DNA of 38,993 nt from Saccoglossus kowalevskii (GCF_000003605.2 NW_003134840.1:152874-191866), one strand, 5' to 3'; shown: positions 21,507 to 33,705, counted from the first letter of the stretch. Notes: generated by a model from the sequence alone, not told the origin. Numbers and translations are program-made.

Positions 21507-22863
21507 AGGCGTCCCGGAGTGAAGACGTCCAACGTCGGTAGGAAACCATACGATGAGACGGCCGGGCGATTAACGCTCGCTGTTCCCGCTGCTTTGGACA
21601 CGCATATGTATGCTCAAATCTAGCGTGTACACAGTTGAGATAATGGGTTCAATATTTGCATACGCGATGTTGTTCAATGACAGTTCATACAGTTTGAAGT
21701 GGGTAGTCGATAAATCATTGCTTTCCGACAAAAAAAATGTATTAGTCCGACCTCTCGACCGACCAAAATTAACACATTTGCTTTGGAAATCCCGTATGTA
21801 CACAATTTAGTCCGGATTTGAGCGGATGACGTCTGTGTCCTAGTGAGCGCATAGATTTGCAAAGCTCAGAGCTTCGATGCGACGTGGAGAAGTGAGTTAT
21901 TGTACATCAGCGCGACTCATTAGCGGAACTAGGCTCACACTGTGCCCGTGTTTATCTGGTCACAAGATGCAAAGTAAGGCGCTTGCTCTTAAGACGTCTA
22001 TAGAAATTGAAATGAGAGGCCAGACTTAACGATTTTTAGAGCCCCACTGTACCGAGGACAATTAATGGAACTATGGTGGGTGGTACCTTCAATCCAATTG
22101 GCACCTTCCCTCATGTTTTCAAGTTGATTGACTCGGTGAAGGGTTCATCAACATGCAATACAGCTATTGCTTAACACGTCACGCCGTAATCGAGCCGCTT
22201 ACACGCTAATTTACTAAATAACGCAGACCAATTTACGTCCTGTTTTTTTGGCAAAGCTGCGATTTGTATTTCTCAACTCGATTCCATTTCTGAAAAGAGG
22301 CAATTATTAGGCGCAGAGCGCGCCAGAGAATACTTGTGGAGTTTAACGGAGACCAATTATCATCGACTTGCAACTTTATTAATTGCCGTGTTATGATGAT
22401 ACACTACGCAGGGTAGGCAAGAAGAAGGGCATCGCGTATCCGGTAGCGACCATCTGTAAGATCGGTCAGGCTGACAGTATATGGTTAGAGTGGACACTTG
22501 GCTGCCTGGCAAATGACAACACCCCGGTCAACTATGCAGCAGACCCCGAGTTCATTTGGAACATGTGACGAGAATCTTTAATCACTGTCGCGGACGGCTA
22601 AACCGTTTAGTGAAATACGAATCAGTGCGCCACCACTTCATATGAAAGAGTTTCCAGCATGCATTATGATACTAAGGAGCGACTGCATAAGGTATGATGT
22701 ACTGTATGTATACATGGATCATATTGCGTAGCCGGAGAAGATTGGTTACAACGCGGTGCGTTGACTGTTTGTTCAGTTCAACACCCCATCAGGATTGAAA
22801 GACACACGCTATAATGAATAAGCTACCCAGCTTTCTCCCCTCCCAAATGGGGGCTTTTCCCAC

Positions 22864-22881
22864 CACTTAAATATTTAAGTG
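22864..22881. promoter_or_regulatory. perfect 18-bp palindrome with two NK2-type sites
   Basis: CACTTAAATATTTAAGTG is a perfect palindrome made of two facing TTAAGTG sites, the NK2-class homeodomain core (TNAAGTG). It lies about 1.4 kb upstream of the proposed Fgf start and is followed by a T run. An 18-bp perfect palindrome is unlikely to arise by chance in this much sequence. Confidence 0.45.
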
Positions 22882-25261
22882 CTTTTTTTTTTCTGTAAAC
22901 AAATTGTTCATATTGCTAGTGGGATAGCCCAGGTTTAAAGGGGGAATGGAATACAATAAATACCACACTGGACAAAAGTAAAATATTTCCACAATGGAGT
23001 CGTTCTGGGGGACAGGGTATTCTTCTTGGTTGATTGTGGCATGTCGTATAGCTACCCGCTGTCCCTTACAATATGCTTAATCTGGCTGAAAAACAATCAT
23101 GAAAGAAAATGACATTTCAGTGGTCGATTCCCAAACACCTAGCCTCTGACCGGTATTATAATGCCTATATATAGACGTATTAAACCCATACAAGAATGGA
23201 CATACTACGGGATATGCGATCGGTACGTACACGCATAATACTAGTAAGTGACGTCGGACGGAGGAAACAAAAAAATGGGGGTGATAACCTCGACAAGATC
23301 GTGAAATGCCGATTCACATGGACGCATTATATATGTGACGATGGCTCCAGTAAAGACAATGGGTATAACCAAACAAGCGATACTACGGGGGCAAAGCATG
23401 GAGACCAACAACACGATAAACACCCAACGCTACATGATAAAAAACAAAACAACTTACAATAGCTTTGCTGATAAATTCATGTCTTCGTGCGGGGTTGTTT
23501 TCGGCAAGCACGCATCGTACAGTAAATGATTCCAAAGACCACGATGATCGCAACAGCAATAATTGTTCTTATAATCCGATAAAACAACTTAGTTTTACTC
23601 CGCCTTGTTTGTTTGCCAATACTGATAAAGTCGGAAGTCAATCTGAAAAGAATCCCTCTTTACACCTTGTCGGGATTTAATCGTAGATACCTGTTCCGCC
23701 TGTTATCGATGTTTTTCTTTTAGCGTTTTGACGGCTTGTTATTTAAGGGGTTGGAATTTTTCCGACTGTCTGGGAAACGCCAACAATACCAAAACAATGA
23801 TCATGGGTACGCTCATTGGTCTGGTTTAAAAAGAGCATTATTCCTATAATAATTTCATTTAAACCAAAACCTCATTTCGAAATCAGCCATTTGTATAAAA
23901 ACCAATGAAAAAAAGAACATACACGCGTCGTATCACCAATAGACAATGGTTTAGGGTAGCCGCACTGGAGACAGACATATCCTTCTTGGTCCAAACTTGT
24001 CCATCTTTGGCTACTGAAAGCTACCAAGTATTTTGGTATTCACGTTTGAATAGGACCATACCATTCTCTCGTTCAATGTAACAACCTAGGGGAAGGTACG
24101 TCTCAAACAAGAAACACATTTAATGTCGTTAACAATAAGCAACTTTAATCCGCCTCTTTTAATTTTAATTTTTTTAATTTCGGGGTTAAACTTCAGAAAT
24201 TTATAGACAAGTGAACACGTAAAATAACACGCGTCGTCATGATCGTCATGTTCGCTTTAAAATACATGAACGAGGACGCCGTATCGGTACACTGACGTTC
24301 CCCCCTTTTTTTCTCTCAGGACTTTTTGACTGTCTCTTGCGTCTTTCCTTTAATGACAGCTGCCCGTCAAAGCGGGCACGTGTTTCAATATGTTTGTTAC
24401 CTCCCCGATGTTGTTGAGCAAAGAATAAGTTTTTACGACAAGTATGAGTGGTCCCTCACCCCAGCAGGAAGCTCGATGTTCCGAATTAATGTTTATTTTC
24501 ACGCCAAATCGCGCCCGTTGCTATGGGGCAAATGATTTTTAAAAACTTGGTGACCGAATAACCGAATACTAGACACAATGCAAGATGCTGAATCTGAGAT
24601 TGTTAATACCCCCCGGCATAGCTATATGCATAATAGGTGCATATGAGGGCGCACGAAATGGGTCCATCTTATACGAGCATACGCGCATAGTGTACCACGC
24701 CAGAGCATTCAAATATTAGATAGCGAAAATCTCGACAACCATTTTTGATCCAAACAGCATATTTTTCTTCGGGACCAACAAACCTTCGGTGAATAGCCTG
24801 AATAGAGTGACCTGCTATAATACTTTTTTTGAACTTAAAGAACATACCGTCTTTCAAGTCACATTCTTTGCAAATAACATGGCTTTATTTGTACTACGGG
24901 CAAGAGTGGGTGAGTGCGAAGCCATGCGTTAGGGCAGAGTAATCGCAAGGAACCGCTCTTGTCAAACACCGCCAATTTACAGTCAGTGATACTACACAAA
25001 TATCCCAGAGCTTGACAATTCCCCTTATTTCTATAAACAAAAACAACCCCAATCCTCCATAGGTTTAACCTGTACATTCGATCCTGGGAAAATATGCGAC
25101 TTAGTATCATGGGAGAGCGCTCATTGCGAGCAATGATTAGAAGCTTCGATGGGCTTTAGAGCACCGATGCGATCTTGCTATAATAAGGTGTTTGGGCGGC
25201 GACGAATTTACAACGGAATTTGGCCAATTCTATGTATGTTAGTGGAGATTATGGATCAATG

Positions 25262-25269
25262 TGACGTCA
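25262..25269. promoter_or_regulatory. full CRE, TGACGTCATTCA context
   Basis: Another TGACGTCA, again followed by TTCA as at 12959 and 13349, in the intergenic region about 3.8 kb upstream of the Fgf start. Confidence 0.35.
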
Positions 25270-28200
25270 TTCATACGACGACATACTGCGACTACACACA
25301 CATCGGCCATATTAAGCCAGTTATTCTATCAGCCCTTTTAGGGAACATCTCAAAATCTCTGACAGAATCACACATTTTAATGGACATACAGTATACGATT
25401 TATGATTGAGGGCGCCACACATATTAAAATGTTCTTTGTACATTCCGAATCAAGACGAGGTTCGGCGCATTTATGTAAATAAGATCACGCCGAACACGCC
25501 CTCTATCAGATAAGCGTGGAATATGAAAGTGATGATAAGAAATGTGGAAGCCGTCGGTCAATCGTGATCACTGCAGCACAGAGCGATTCGGACAAGAAAA
25601 TAATCGTATGCAGTACTGATATAGATTGGCTAATCTTTTTTTAAGAGGCACAAATTGCGTTTTGGTTATTTGCCCGTATGTAATACTTATTCAAACGTGC
25701 CATCTTTTATAACGTTCCCCCGTTCCAAATAAATACACGTGGGAAAAAAAAGTTAAAATGTACGTCACGCGACATTTGAAAGAAATCTATGTTTTGTCTA
25801 TGTATTACATTAAATATTATGATATTAAAAAATAATAACTGAACGAGCTGTAGGTGTAACTTTCCAATCAGTTGTACATTATTTTTATGAATACAATTTC
25901 GAGTCACGGTGACTATAATCGTACACGTGATTGCAAGTGAATGTGCACAACGCTCCACGCAGTACCTCGTGGGTGATACAACAACTTCCGCAACTCGACA
26001 TGAAAACAAGCAGATCACATGACCTGTTATGAGTAAAATTAAAGGATATCCATATTGTAAATCTTCAAAAAAAAAATACTTTGTTGTCATAGTTGCCACC
26101 GGGAGGTAAAGATAAGTATAATGTCGAGATAGGAAAAAACAAAACAAAAATACGCTGACTTCGCGTCTACATTTAATCTAAGCCACTCTACACTGGCTGA
26201 ACCGAGTCTCCATCATTCCTCCTTTGTCAGGCAACGCATCGGAATACATTCACAATGACACTTCCTGGACCAGTATAATTTTAAATAACAAAAAAAAAAA
26301 TACAAATCGACAGGAGAAAATCGATGATGCTGATTGATTTTTAATCACAGGAAGTGTTTTCCCCATGCAGTTCATTATGTATTATGATGCTTCCTGTCAC
26401 GCCGTTGCGTCACAATGTGTTATAGCGCCACGAGACATACCGCAATATGCAAATACTGAAGTACATGTCCTTATCGGGTATTACCCGGATGCTGCCACGT
26501 TAGTCGGATGTACGATAATCGAGCCGATAGTATTGGCACCTTTGTTAATTTGGGAAGTATGAGCAAGCATTCCAGGCGTGCGACTTCAGACATATTTTGT
26601 GGGCTTTTTATCGACTTCCCCGCGACTCGTATACAATGCGGCGTAGTAATTGACTTTTACGGAACTGTCAATGAAACTATAGTGTGCACACCTCTGTCTG
26701 TCTGAATAATAGGATCTAATTTATCATCTCCCTGGACCCTCCACGTTGTGGGAGTTCTCGGCGATAACTTGTTGAACTCGAAATCAATGTAGCTTCCGAT
26801 AACCGCCGGCACGGGATCCGACTTTTAACAACTTGACATCCTGGGGGCAAACGTCATAATCGGGGCGGCATGCCCAGCGCCAACAACTACACCGTGGTAT
26901 CTATTTCCCTTTCTTTCTATATTGCGATCATGACTTAATTTGTTACATTGGTTCCTTCCGCCGTATTCAAACATCGCTAATTTTATCGCAAATATGCGAA
27001 ACTATTTACGGGCGCCATTCCGACACTATGACGCAAGCGGGTACAGCGGGTCTACATCCCGGTCTTCATTCGTATCCGACTTAAAATATCAAAACACTAT
27101 ATATCAACAAATATACTGTTAATTTATTGGCAAATTGTAATTTATTATTCAAATATAAGGATCATCCATGCTCCACATAGCGCATACTCATGAACGCAAA
27201 GTCTAGAGATAATGGACCCCGAATTATTTACGACACTGCGACAAACTGTGTGTGACAATTGTCAAGTAGGTATTATTATAAAGTGTTTGATTATATGTGT
27301 CACTAGCCAACAACGTTAAGCAGTAGAATAATATTGAAAAACGAGTTGCGTGTCCATACACATGATTGAAATATGTGGCTTCTTAACAGTTTGGCGATCA
27401 TAACCACGATATTATTACAAAGACGCTGTTCGCATAGCACGTATTAGTATTGAGACGGATTACTGAGGTATTTCAAAATATGGTAGTAAATGACATGCTT
27501 CCATGCATCGTGGGGGTCGTTTCGTACCAATCACGGTTTTTCACAATTGATTGTTTTCATAGGCATATTTATATAACTGTTAACCTCCCATTAAGACAAA
27601 AACGTGTATATTAGCACGTGGTCTGAATATGATATAGTTATTTAATATGTACTGCGGGTAATCCCGTGTGAACCTGTTCAGTGTCAAGCTATTCAAGTCT
27701 TGGCGCGGTCACTGCTGACAACGGAGATGGTGTATGGTAGAATTTATCCTCTACAGTATTGCATTTATGTGTCATAATGAATTCACCAAAACGGGTGACC
27801 TACTACCAAAAAACGGCAGAGAATAGCTAACCCGCGGAGGGGATAATGTTAAATATTCAGGTCACAGAAACAGTCATATTGACATATCATGGGCACTTTT
27901 CGGCACGAACCACCGAGAACACGATAAGGTTATGGCCCAACATGCAGCTTACATGAAGATTCCAGGTTGGCGGTCAAATATTCTGCAGCGAATATCAAAC
28001 AAGCTGTCCGACGTGACATTTAATTACCACTCGTCAGTGACTCGTCGGTTTGGATGATAATTGAATGAGGAGTGAAATCGACATATGTTATGACGAATCT
28101 GGCCACGTACAAGAACGCATGTTCTACACACATCAACAAGTGGGTATTTTAGTTACCGTCCATGGTCCGAGACATATATAAGAAAAAATCACCATGTTAA

Positions 28201-30138
28201 TGGCGTGAAGGTATCTGTATCACTAGAATACCAAAATACAACAAAACACTATAAAAAAAAACGTGGTGCGTATCGACTGATTATCTTGATGGGTACTTCA
28301 GGGTCTGACCAATTAAAAAAAGTAGTCATGATAAGTGGCGTAGGATATATCGCAGGTGAATCAGACATCACATTGCGCGTAACTTAGAATTGCCCGGAAG
28401 CTGAGATTGGAAGGCCCTACCTTGGAAACTAGACATAATTTATAGGTGATATAAATTTCAATGTGCAAATATTTCAAGTAGGCCCAATTTGAGTCTTTTG
28501 TTTTTTTCTACCAACTTGACCATTTCTTGTTATTACTGTGTACGCTGTTTCAGTTTAGTAAGCTGCAGTTAAACCTGCTACTGTTAACTCGTACCGAAAC
28601 GAGGAAAACTTCAGATTCTTTATTTACAGTCGTTTATCATTAAAAACAAAACATACCAATATATGTTACTGTCTCTATGATTTAGCAAGTCAATTAAGAT
28701 TTGCAAGTATTTAATCAAACAAAAGTAGGCGAAGATAAGGCAACTAGTGCGTGACCCAAAGTAGCCCCGCGGCACGTGCAACGGCGTTTACATTTCGACC
28801 ACACTGGAACCGACTTCTGAAAAAAGCGTGTATTTAATATTGGTTTAAGTTGAAGGGCGTTTACTGCGACAATCGCGGTGGTAGTGAGTGCACTGTGCGT
28901 GCGGTAACGCTATTGAGAGGTGAGTTACTGAAACGATCTATGGGGCTTAAAAACAATATATTGTTGCTGGTCACTTGTGGAATTGCTACGCATCGTCAGT
29001 GATCGACCCCCTTCGTCTGCTCCTATGACACTCACATTCTTTTCCGGCAGGTGTTCATCGTATAATGTACACCAAAGTAAAACTCGATTTTATAGTACGT
29101 ATAAACTCACCATGTGACGTTAACTGGCCGCATCTCAACGTGTGGTTATACAAAAGGCGGAGTGATAAGCTTATATGAATATCTTTTTGACAGTAGCTAC
29201 ACCTCTTTACTCCTCACTCTTCGTTGATTCAGACTCCGTAGAAGATACTGACAATCCCACAACGTCGTCCCGGTAACTGAACACTTCAGCCAACAAGCAA
29301 CGAATTTATCCAGAGGGCACGCCTACAACATTGATTGCCCTTCTATATTCCCGGCGACAAAAATAGTTTGTCCGAGGGCTTCCGGAAACTCGCAAATAAA
29401 GCGGTGAATGGTGTTCCGAGTCGTGTCACCAAACGTCACGACGACGCAGCACTGTATCCCCCCAAAAGTGAAACCGCCGTTACCCCAGCTCCATAGGAGT
29501 GACACCTCTTAAATCACGTATTCCAATAGTCCGATGATGATGAAATTACCGAAAGCCGATTTTTTACATGCTAGTGTTCATCCTAGCATATAATGAGTTT
29601 TCGATTACCCAAAAGGCGCCAAGCTTCTCCTTGCCAATAAAAAGGGAAAATCCTCAGCCTTTCGTCTTTTATGTCCGCGATTCATCGAAAAACAAACATC
29701 AGATGAATACAGGTTCACAAGATGCGGCGGTTGTATACCGAGTAAAACACAACTCCCTGTTCAGTGGTATGCATGTCAATACAATGAGCATGAATGAGAT
29801 ACGGGTCATGGTTCTACTTGGTCGGTGGGGGCAATCTATATACGCGGTCTTTTAAAAACTCAAAAACCGTGTAGCATCCAATTCTTACGGTCAGTGTAAT
29901 GTTTATAGTTTAATTTTTGCTGCCGGTGTTTGTCAAGTACCCACGCCCTTGTTTGCTTTTGGTTCAGATTATGTTACTACGTGTTATGTATACCCAACAC
30001 AAGGGGAGATACACATACTGATCTAAGGACGGTATATTTTATCTAATTCATGTAAGACAAAAATAAGCACTCGACGTTACGCTGATACTATTTCACAATA
30101 CCCGTAACACGTACCATGACACGAAGTTTTTAAAACTT

Positions 30139-30154
30139 CCGCGCGGTGGCGCTC
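30139..30154 (+). promoter_or_regulatory. CTCF-like motif CCGCGCGGTGGCGCTC
   Basis: Fits the CTCF core CCGCGNGGNGGC, and its right part GGTGGCGCT equals the version common in invertebrates. It sits about 95 bp upstream of the probable Fbxw4 leader and roughly at the CpG-composition border, where an insulator between the Fgf domain and Fbxw4 would be expected. Motif-only evidence. Confidence 0.4.
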
Positions 30155-30230
30155 TTTTTTTAAAAACTTTTTTTTTCTCTGTGAGCGATTGGAGGAAAGA
30201 GGTAACTAACAACCGAACTTCAGACATAAA

Positions 30231-30249
30231 CAAAATGGCGTCTTTTTAG
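30231..30249 (+). promoter_or_regulatory. YY1-like CAAAATGGCG and short upstream ORF in the Fbxw4 leader
   Basis: CAAAATGGCG matches the YY1 site often found just downstream of the start of TATA-less housekeeping promoters. If transcribed, its ATG opens a four-residue frame (MASF, then stop) ahead of the Fbxw4 start. Two more upstream ATGs near 30301 and 30312 also open short frames, so the true transcription start may lie within 30240-30400. Confidence 0.4.
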
Positions 30250-30403
30250 ATTTCTTTATAATGTTCCAGATCTTGCGAAATCCCATTGGAGTCTTTCAAA
30301 ATGACTTGAATGTGGTCACACTTAAATATAGCGAGGCACAAATGACTATAAGTGTGACAGCCATCTGTTTTCGGAGAATAATCAGTTCAACAATTGGTAT
30401 TTT

Positions 30404-30705
30404 ATGAATTCGTTTTGCGGAAGTCGTCGACGACAGAGTTCGCAGCTGTCCGCTTATTTTGATTTCTGTAATTTTGCGCAGCAGTCCGATCGTGTTTGTA
30501 AGATCGGATTGAATATGAAGCTTTATCTGTTAGACTTGCCGGATGACATTTTGTTCGAGGTTATATCGTATTTCGACATTGCTTGTTTAGGACGCGTTAC
30601 TCTTGTCTGTCGTAAGCTGTATCGGTTATGCCAGCAAGATATTGTGTGGCGTAGGTTATCACGTCATCTTGTCAACATTGGGAAAGACGAGCATCTCAAT
30701 CAAAG
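30404..30705 (+). CDS. Fbxw4: Fbxw4 exon 1: F-box domain, partial gene
   Basis: F-box proteins bind SKP1 in SCF ubiquitin ligases; FBXW4 also has WD40 repeats, which are not in this window. The F-box spans residues about 42-90: DLPDDILFEVISYFDIACLG, then RVTLVCRKLYRLCQQDIVW, then RRLSRHLVNIG. It resembles human FBXW4 (LPEVLLLHMCSYLDMRALGRLAQVYR...), and the Fgf8 neighbour supports that paralogue over other F-box genes. The exon ends CAAAG|GTAATA in phase 2. ATG 30404 is the first after an in-frame TAG near 30330 but has weak context. ATG 30515, seven residues before the F-box and with A at -3, is an equally good start. The exon is CpG-rich, unlike the intron that follows. The rest of the gene lies beyond the window. 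Confidence 0.85.
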
Positions 30706-31748
30706 GTAATAAATACAGTACTGTTTTTTGGTGTTACCTCTGCATGTCATGTCCGTGTTGTTGTCAATATAATATATTTATGTTTGTTATTTTTCGCTAT
30801 ACTGCACGCACCGCCCCTAAAAGTAATGACTACAAGAGCCTCTGACTTTCTGTCGAGTTTATCTTTTTTTTTTGACTCCCACTCAATATTCGATTTGTGT
30901 AGAAAAGTTGTGTTGTGGAAAAAAAGATATAATATCACCCAATCAGGAGATTTTTTCTTATTTTCCCATGTATGGCAAGAACTCCTTACTGAATTGTTTT
31001 CAAACACTTCAAAATGACCTCATAAAATCTAGGGTCTGACTCTGACCCTAAATTGTATTGCGTTCCAAAGAAAGTCTCCATCTAATGGGAACAATGCATT
31101 TTTTGTTGCCCTACTCTGTATCAGAAAGTGCCACTCCCACTCCTCAACCCCAAATTGGGACATGAACTCCTACTTCATTACTTTTATTGAGTGATTTGTT
31201 TGATTGCAAATGGCCTAGTAAAACTTTTTGAGGCCATATAATATAAATATTCTTGTCACTATTCTAGATTTTATTTTAAATGTGAATCAAATGATGTTTA
31301 TGAGGTGGTGAATGCATCTCAAATCAGTGATATTAACAACATATTATAAAAAATAATTATTATTGATTTATCCACAGGCCCTATAGAGCCTATAGTTCAT
31401 CATGGTGTAACTAGTAATTATTTTACATTAGAACAGTGTGGGTAATTCGGAATTTTATAGTGTTTTCTTTTGCAAAAAACAATATATTTTTTTGCTAATC
31501 TTGAAATCTGAGTAAATTTGAGATTATAGAAAGATCAACTTGCTTTGGATTGTCTTACTTTGGGATAAGATGTAACTTGAATGAACTGTGCGGAAGATTA
31601 TGAGAGTAAATACAGCTTTTTAAATTTCTTGAGAAAAAAGACATGAATGAGTGTTTTATTCAGTGTGCTGCTGATCATCAGGGCCATGATGTCAAACTGA
31701 TCAAACATTACCAATCTAGGATGGCAAGTTAAAAAGCATCTTTTATGT

Positions 31749-31923
31749 GAATGGTGGGGCTAATCTGCACTGGCTCGGAAGGTTGTAAATGATTAGCTAG
31801 TTTGAATTTCTAATTTGCATAACATTACTGAGAATGAACGTGCATTCAACGCCACAAGTCTTTTGTTTTTTTAGCCAATCAGAATTCATCTTCCGAGCCA
31901 GTGCAGATCAGCAGGAATGGTGG
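31749..31923. mobile_element. MITE of 157 bp with 9-bp target duplication
   Basis: Direct repeats GAATGGTGG at 31749-31757 and 31915-31923 flank an element whose ends are inverted repeats of about 21 bp. The left reads GCTAATCTGCACTGGCTCGG and the right is its complement with one mismatch; the 18 bp TCTGCACTGGCTCGGAAG is perfect. The interior is AT-rich and non-coding. An 8-9 bp duplication suggests a hAT- or Mutator-type non-autonomous element. The intact duplication and ends suggest a fairly recent insertion. Confidence 0.85.
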
Positions 31924-33120
31924 TTTAATTTTTGTCCCTTTTTAGAATAAATCTGCATAATTAATGTTCCTAAAAAAAATTGGAAATCACATCCATTTTA
32001 CAGGCTTGGGCATGGTCTGAATTTTTGTGAATCTTTTTGAATAATTAAATAGAAAATTTAGTTTTCTTACCTTTGATACATGTATAAAAAATAGCATAAA
32101 AATCTTAATACAACTGCACTCTCGATTCCAGCTTCAGGGTTAAAGATTTCTTGACAAAAATTGAAAACATAAAAAGTACTAACAATTCAACAAGACGGTG
32201 ACTGACTTCATTGTTTCAACCAGCTGGTCCAAAACGGCATTGCTCCTAATCCTATTCAATTGTTTCGACCACATGTCTAAAAAATATTCACAGCTATTTA
32301 TTGTTTGTTTCGTAGCTCATCCAGCGTTTACATGTGACCAAAATCATTCGATTATGGTGAAACTAAGTTTAATATTATTTGCATTTCATAACAATTCACC
32401 AAAATTATTTTTTGTATGTTATTATAATCACTACTGAGTAATAATCAACAATTGCAACACTTTGAAAACGAGTAAGTTATTCACTCGTGAAATGCAACAT
32501 GACCGGATTGTGCTCCTGTACCATGATCATTCGCTACTAAGCAATTACATTTGTGTTTATTTTTATTTAAAACTTCTATTAGAATATACTTTTTGTTACC
32601 AACAAAATTAAAAAAATAAATGCATATTCCATTAAATATACTGAGTATTTTTTTTATCATGTGTTTTTTTGATTTACTGTAATTTTTCAACATTTTGCGA
32701 CACCTATTTTAGAACCAAATTAAGGCCTTTGACTCTTCCTTGACGCCTAAATTAGAGTGACTCCTATTGAAAAGATTATACAGTGTATTGTTTGTTTTGT
32801 GCATGTATTGTGGGGAAAAAATGACCACGCTCATTAATTTTTAGTGATTGCAATATGTACCGTACGTAATAATATAAACCGCACCTCAAACTTGAGTGTT
32901 TGACCCAAATTTTTAAATTGATACATTGTAATATAAACCAAGGTTCATGTTAGTTTTTTTTTTTACAGTATACTGTAAATTTCATTGTCAGTGAAAATAT
33001 GCGACATTTTGTAGCTGTGGAAAATTTTGTAGTGTTCTGCAACACAGTGATTGTCTGTGACTTTCGCAGAATTTTGTCTGCATGAAATACCATGAAATCC
33101 TGAAATTGTGTAGATATCTA

Positions 33121-33158
33121 GCAGTGTGAATGACTGGTTCATTCCAACCAGTCACTGC
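33121..33158. repeat. short hairpin with 9-bp perfect stem
   Basis: TGACTGGTT (33131-33139), a six-base loop, and AACCAGTCA (33146-33154) form a perfect stem. GCAGTG at 33121 can pair with CACTGC ending at 33158 as an alternative outer stem. It is too short to call a microRNA precursor. Confidence 0.5.
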
Positions 33159-33344
33159 TCAAGTGCATGAGTGCAAAATATAAACAAATGTGACATCATA
33201 TAAGGAGTGTTCTCAAATTGGGAAAGTTTACCCAAAAATATGAGTCACGTAGGATCATGCCTACTAAAGTAGTAGAATATTTTTGATGAATGGAAACACA
33301 AAAAAAAATTATTAATGTTGACTATCTAGATAAAAATAGTCTTT

Positions 33345-33359
33345 TGACCCCTCTGACCT
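33345..33359. promoter_or_regulatory. DR3 nuclear-receptor motif, TGACCCCTCTGACCT
   Basis: Two TGACCY hexamers in direct repeat with a three-base spacer (reverse complement AGGTCA-GAG-GGGTCA), a spacing bound by VDR-type receptors. It lies in Fbxw4 intron 1. Chance occurrence is plausible. Confidence 0.25.
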
Positions 33360-33705
33360 TTCCTTTTTAGCCATCTCCAACAATTTGACAACATCCCCAA
33401 GAGGAAAAGATTGACGCTTTTAAGATAGTTACGAAAAAAACATGATTTACCCATTTCGAATTTGTCATGTGACCATTTGGTGTGACAAATACTGATAAAT
33501 TAGAAATGATACGTACATTACAGTAGTTTTGGAGTCTTTGTATGTCCTGTGTCATAGTACGCTATTTGCCACCTTGGATTGCCATACAATTTGCAAGCAA
33601 AATGGCAGCCATTGATGGTTATTGCTACCATAACCTAAGGATTTGTCAACATGCTTGTTCAATGACTACTGCATTCAAAAACAGTTGTGTAACTGATCTT
33701 GGAAA

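Larger units (their letters stand above)
21507..30138. other. shared upstream region between Fgf8/17/18 and Fbxw4
   Basis: About 8.6 kb between two divergent genes. CpG is retained throughout. No open frame here looks real: the longest is 146 codons on the minus strand at 25707-26147 and resembles no family I know. Supported contents are an NK2-type palindrome (22864-22881) and a CRE (25262-25269). There are also CTCF-like half matches such as GGTGGCGCA (minus strand near 22628-22636). It is the natural place for Fgf enhancers, which is inference. Confidence 0.6.

Noticed and set aside
22383-22568. Plus-strand 61-codon frame with balanced composition (ends DPEFIWNM)
   Set aside because: Reads somewhat protein-like, but I recognise no family, there are no flanking splice signals of note, and the length is within chance.
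25707-26147. Longest single open frame, 146 codons, minus strand
   Set aside because: Composition is that of AT-rich random sequence rich in Phe, Ile and Leu. It has no recognisable domain, no start or splice context, and nothing in the neighbourhood supports it.
29323-29505. Minus-strand 60-codon frame in a locally GC-richer stretch
   Set aside because: No similarity I can name, no splice context, and similar chance frames are common in this CpG-retaining DNA.
33371-33425. Possible Fbxw4 exon 2 after a strong acceptor (CCTTTCCTTTTTAG)
   Set aside because: In the phase required by exon 1 the frame gives HLQQFDNIPKRKR and then hits a stop with no usable donor before it, and it does not resemble the FBXW4 sequence after the F-box.
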